Origin: Trema orientale
Taxonomy: Eukaryota > Streptophyta > Magnoliopsida > Rosales > Cannabaceae
DNA: 64,000 bases
Assembly: GCA_002914845.1 (NCBI GenBank)
Contig: JXTC01000141.1
Span: forward strand, 266,389 to 330,388
Reading direction: 5' to 3'
The translations under genes were made by a program, and so were the position numbers. Below, piece by piece: positions 59,493 through 64,000 of the stretch. The notes beneath the pieces were generated by a model that saw only the letters and a list, made by a program, of their open reading frames with translations, was not told the origin of the DNA and searched no databases. The first letter of the stretch is position 1, and each line of letters starts with the position of its first letter.

Positions 59493-60138
59493 AAAGTAAA
59501 TATTTTCCTTTAAAAGTTTCTCATAAATCATGGTACTTTAATATTTATTTTAATTTATAAAAACAGAAGGATTAACTTTTGGAAACTGAAATATTAATAA
59601 ATTTTAAATTTCTTTTAAATTTTATTTTACTATATCTCCTTAAAATTAGAGTTCCTAAGTTGGTTTTTTTTTTTTTTAAAGGATTCTTAAGCTATTTTTC
59701 AAAAACTTTAGAAAAATAACTCACTTCATCAAAATCATAAGAATTTGGAATTCAGAACATGTTCTCATTCATAAATATAAAAACTCAATTTAACTAAAAA
59801 TACTTAATTTTTTTAAGGATTTTTTTAGGAATAATGATTTGTCAAAGTGTGTTTGTGGGTGTGTGTCAAAACAATATATTAGCTATTTAAATTTTATGTA
59901 TTTCTTTATGTCAATTCATATAAAGCTATTTTTGTTACTATTTAATTATGAAATAAAGGGACGAAAGAGAAGAAGAAAAAAAATTAAAGGGAGACAATGG
60001 AGTCACAGATATCCGTGAATATTATATTGGTATGCCTTGTATCTTTAAAAATTAAATTAGAACTTTTAACAAATTCAAGAAACGAAGAAAAAAAGAATAA
60101 ATAAAAAACTTTGAACCTTTAACTCGTATGCAACACTG
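59493..60138. other. Intergenic AT-rich sequence
   Basis: No gene or element recognised. Confidence 0.5.
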
Positions 60139-60899
60139 TAGAGGTGTCAAATGGGCTATGCGTGCCGGACCGACCTGTGAAAGGTAAGCCCGCTCATGTC
60201 TCGTGTCGTGTTTGGCACGGCCTAACAAAACATCGTATCATGTTCGTGCTAACCCAAGTTTCAAAACTCTAGGTCTGACATAGCTCACAGACACACGCAC
60301 ATCTCATGTCGTGCTTGTGTCATACTCGTACTTGTGCTAAGCCCTTATCATGCTAAATATGGTGTGCCAAACGTGCTAACGTATCTTTGTCCCATCTTCG
60401 GTCGACTGATTAAATTGTTATGACAGTTAATGTTTTATGAAAATTTTAAAAATATTTAATTAAATAATTATATTTTGATCTAAAATAATAACCAAAATAT
60501 GTAATATACTTATAATTATTTGAAAAGAAAATATTCAATTAAAATCGCAATGCAAAATTATTTTTTAAAGAAAAAAGAAAAGTAAGTTTATTAATAAGTA
60601 AACATCAAAAAGACATATAAAATTTTCATATATAATAATATAACGAATAAAAATAAATATTTTTTAAAGTATTCAGAGTCGTATTTTCTGGGTCATATCA
60701 TACCTGTGTCGTGCTTGTGCCTAAGGTCGTACCATGCCGTGCTAGCCTATAGTGCCCAAAAATTAAAGTCCGGTATGGTCCAATACCTTGTGTGCTTGGC
60801 ACAGCCCAAAGTCACCTCGTGTCGTACCGTACTCGGCACGGATTTTTTCATGACGTGCCTTGGTACCAAATGGGCAGTCCAGCCCATTTGACATCTCTA
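60139..60899. mobile_element. hAT-like non-autonomous element
   Basis: 761 bp. Ends TAGAGGTGTCAAATGGGCT and AGCCCATTTGACATCTCTA are inverted repeats with one mismatch. Subterminal arms are full of CGTGCC / GGCACG and CGTGTCGTG words around an AT-rich core. TGCAACAC lies 2 bp outside the left end and TGCAACAA directly outside the right, a probable 8-bp TSD with a 2-bp shift. Frames inside it are not genes. Confidence 0.8.
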
Positions 60900-61234
60900 T
60901 GCAACAATAACATAGGTGAAAAATATTGTTTTTATTTATTTCAACAACCCAAGTATTTAATCAAACATGAATTATCACTCTAATTAATGGACATTGGTGA
61001 TAGGTCAAGTAATTTAAATTTATTATTGTCTTTCAATGAATAACATAGCACTATATATATATGTTATCAATAACAAATAACTTTAATTTTAATTTGAATT
61101 TTTATCTTTGTTTCTTTTATTTATATTGTCTCTAATTTTGGCTTCCTAAGTTTTCATTGTACGTGCTAATAAAAAAAAAAGACTAAGATGTGGAATAACA
61201 CTTATACCTTTATCTAATATAACACAGAATCTCT

Positions 61235-62573
61235 ATCTAAAGTATGGGCAAGATATAAAGAGATATTAATGTGGACACTATATAATAGAATGCCAAGGTG
61301 GTTACAAGTTCAAATATTTTATAATGGATTGAACTACATGAGTAAAAGTGTGGTTGATGAAGCGACTGGTGGATCTTTGTATAACAAAACCACTGATGAA
61401 GCATACGAGTTGATAGAAGCGATGGCTTATCATTATTAGTTTCTGAAAGAATATTCCATACCAAAGAGAGTCATTGGAATCTATGAAACTGATGCTATCT
61501 CAGCCTTGTCTGCTCAAGTTTCTATGTTGTCAAGGCAGTTGGATAATTGGAGAGCAAACGTCATTCACACTCCACGCTTAGTGTATGAATCATGTGGAGG
61601 GAACTATATGAGAGCTAACTGTCAATTTGGAAGTTCGTTTGCACCGTATACTAATGAAAAAACTAATTATACATTTGACTTCCAACAACAACACAACCCA
61701 TACACCGACACATATAATTCGGGGTGGCAGAATCATTATGATTTCTCATGCAACAATCAAAACACGATGAATCTTTCATATGAATCTCAGCAACAAGAGA
61801 AGAAGGTGTCATTGGAAGAACCTCTTGCAAGGTGTCATTGGAAGAACCTCTTGCCCAACTTGCTTAAGAAACATCTGGGTTTATGGCAAACATGGACGAA
61901 ATTTCACGAAATCGAGATACATCCTCCCGAAACCTTGAGGTACAAATGAGTCAATTGACAAGTTTCTTATCGGGAGGACCACTAGAATATTTGTCAAGCA
62001 ATATTGAGCTTGCCAACCCAAATAATGAAGATTACGCTTGAGAATGTTGAGCAACTCAGTGAGTCGCAAAACGATTCGGAAGAATGTGCAGAAATACAAG
62101 CTTCCATTGCTATTTCTCAATCTTTATTTCCACATAAAACGGACAACGACAATATGGAGCGACTTGAATACACCACCACAGACATTGAGGAAAGAAGTTC
62201 AACAATACCACAGCCGCAATTAGCCAAATTATTGGATACCAAGTGTCCAGAAATACCAGTAGAAGCTTAGATATTCTATTCTGAGTCAATGAAAGCTAAA
62301 AAAGAAGAGGCCATGGAGGATGCAAATTACTTGATAGCTTTGCTAGGTTATATTCATGGGAGAAAGCCGGAATTTAAGAAACTTGGGAAGGAATCTTATA
62401 GGCCATTGTTGTCTATCCAGAAGTCTCCAATAGTTAAGCCTAAGCCCTTGCCCTCTCATTGTCGATATGTGTACATGGGTGATACTTATGAGAATGCCAT
62501 GAATGAGTTGTTCAATAGTGTGGCTAAAAACTGTAAATTAAGCGTTTTTTTGGAGGCAACTCGAGTATTTTAG
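61235..62573 (+). pseudogene. Ty3/gypsy (Athila/Tat-like) gag-pol remnant
   Basis: Frames give SKVWARYKE, RMPRWLQVQIFYNGLNYMSK, SVVDEATGGSLYNKTTDEAY, ELIEAMAYHY and IPKRVIGIYETDAISALSAQ, the gag domain in family order. A 147-residue open stretch (61506-61949) follows with the Cys/Gln-rich linker (YESCGGNYMRANCQFGSS, YTDTYNSGWQNHYDFSCNNQ). Later pieces at 62004-62270 and 62289-62573 include ATLRSG-free linker and PIVKPKPLPSHCRYVYMGD, the junction that precedes reverse transcriptase in these elements. Protease and RT are deleted. Not the same copy as 4230-9257, but the same broad lineage. Confidence 0.75.
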
Positions 62574-62810
62574 GACTTTTTTCTTTTGTTTAGTAGTTTT
62601 ATTTTTTATTTTTAGGTTTAATTTTCGTTATTAGGAGTTTTTAAGCTTAGGGGTTATTAGTGTGAATTTTCTCTCTAATATTTTATTTTTGAAGTTTCTC
62701 AAAAATGCAGGAATAATAACTAGGTGTGTGCAGATAATGATGGATTTGATGTTGGTACGCTAAACCAAAGGCCGAGGAGTAATCTCTTTTCGAAGACTAG
62801 CAAAAAATTC

Positions 62811-64000
62811 AAGTTTGGGGTGTGATAATTCTACAAAAAATAGAATTATTTATGCTTTTTGATTTATTAAAAAGTACCTTTTAAGTGTTTTTTAGTTTAT
62901 TTTTAATTAATTTTGAGTTAATTTGTATTAAAATAGGTTTTAATTATTTAAATTTACTTTTATTTAATTTTATTTAGGTTTTTAAGTTTAATTTTAGTTA
63001 ATTTATTTATTTAAAAATTAGGTAGTCCATTTTTATATTTAGATTTTTTTAATTTAATTTGTTTTATTTAACATTAAGAAAAGAGAAAATAAAAATAAAA
63101 ATCGGCCTAATGAAGAGCCCAGCAGCGCGAGTGAGGAAGGAAGGTTCAGGCGCATTTTTGATCATTGGATCGAGCTTCAGCTAGGGGTGGCAATTTAGGT
63201 CACGACACGATAACACGACTCGAAAACGACACGAAGTTAGCGGGTTTGGGTTTGTCTTAAACAGGTACAGGTCAAAACAGGTTAAACCCGATTAAACACG
63301 ATTAAATAATAGGTCATTAGCAGGTTAACCTGTTAAACCCGAAATTGACCCGTTTAACACGATTAAATTTTTTGAGACATTATATTATCTTGTGTGTACC
63401 AAGACTTAAAACTTCCCTTTTATGTTTTATGTACTAAAATTTGAAAGTTTTATTTTAGTTTTAAACTTTGGATTGTGTGTTATATTTATTTGATTACGGT
63501 TGCTTGGTTATATTGGAAATATAAAATAAGTCAATAGATTATATCAAGTTGTATTGAAAATATGAAATAGGTTAACATGTTAAAATTAATAAGTTAATAC
63601 GTTATGTCAAGTTGAACCAAATATAACATATTTAACATTAACATGTTAAACTGAGTTCAATTAACGGGTTAACAGTATACAGGTTAGCAGATCGTGTTAC
63701 GTTGGACACGATCTGAATACGACCTATTAAAATAACGTGTTAAATGTGTCGCTCACAGGTTAACCTGTTTATTTAGCATGTCGGGTGTGGGTTTACAAAT
63801 CATGACACGAATAATAAACGTGTCGGGTTTGGGTTTGGTAATTGCTCGTTATATATATGCCTCGACACGACACGAATATGACACGACAACACGAATTGCC
63901 ACCCCTAGCTTCAGCTGGTGGGCACGTGCAATTTACGTGGAGCTGCAGCCGAGTGGACGAGGTCATAGACGTGGACCCAGCACGTCAGTCAGCTGCCCTT
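62811..64000 (+). mobile_element. Gypsy polypurine tract and 3' LTR (runs off the window)
   Basis: AAGTTTGGGG at 62811-62820 is the polypurine tract typical of this lineage. TGTGATAATTCTACAAAAAA directly after it starts the 3' LTR. The LTR is interrupted by the hAT element at 63182-63907 and continues with GC-rich sequence (GGGCACGTGCAATTTACGTG) to the end of the window. Confidence 0.65.
63182..63907. mobile_element. hAT non-autonomous element with perfect TSD
   Basis: 726 bp. Perfect inverted ends TAGGGGTGGCAATT / AATTGCCACCCCTA and a perfect 8-bp TSD GCTTCAGC at 63174-63181 and 63908-63915. Subterminal arms carry CGACACGA, ACGGGTTAA and GTCGGGTTTGGGTTTG words, repeated and inverted. No transposase. 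Confidence 0.92.

Noticed and set aside
60706-60983. Two 61-63-codon plus frames
   Set aside because: They fall in the right arm of the hAT element and simply translate its repeated CGTGCC/GGCACG words.

Overview
The window is AT-rich, intron-bearing, transposon-dense nuclear DNA of a flowering plant, most likely a eudicot. The basis is one intact plant secondary-metabolism gene with a 2.15-kb intron, tRNA-iMet-primed Ty1/copia elements, Athila/Tat-like Ty3/gypsy gag, and MULE, hAT, Tourist and SINE insertions with recognisable target-site duplications (TSDs). There are no operons, rRNA, tRNA or CRISPR. A short run of N at 21205-21213 shows it is an assembled chromosome.

Layout. 1-2550 is a mosaic of tandem arrays (50, 145, 42 and 124 bp periods) around a large fold-back palindrome. 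4230-9257 is a decayed Ty3/gypsy gag-protease element, split inside gag by a 2.6-kb solo LTR that contains a 39-bp minisatellite in a higher-order arrangement. 11440-15300 is a dead family-1 UDP-glycosyltransferase (UGT) copy on the minus strand, cut by a hAT element and by a solo copia LTR. 17244-19331 is a solo LTR followed by a small MULE-type element. 20600-24100 holds an RNase-H-like fragment, an AG microsatellite and a 74-bp array. 26440-30870 holds three pieces of copia pol in scrambled order and orientation. 31356-32820 is a second copy of the first solo LTR, without the minisatellite.

The only gene that looks functional is a two-exon UGT87A-like glycosyltransferase on the minus strand (exon 1 37523-38015, exon 2 34460-35370; 467 aa), with a TATA box and a G-box upstream. 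It and the broken copy about 20 kb away point to an old local duplication in which one paralogue decayed.

39800-46262 contains a Tourist MITE, two SINE-like units, a 172-bp MULE MITE and CACTA-like repeats. 46263-59483 is one MULE with long inverted ends, a 9-bp TSD, a broken transposase and a probable GRF-zinc-finger passenger gene; a 9.56-kb copia element is nested in it. 60139-64000 holds a hAT element and a gypsy 3' end, itself carrying a hAT element with a perfect 8-bp TSD.

The main value of the window is its insertion history: many boundaries can be fixed to the base by TSDs. I found no multi-gene system. All alignments were made by eye and identities are not quantified.
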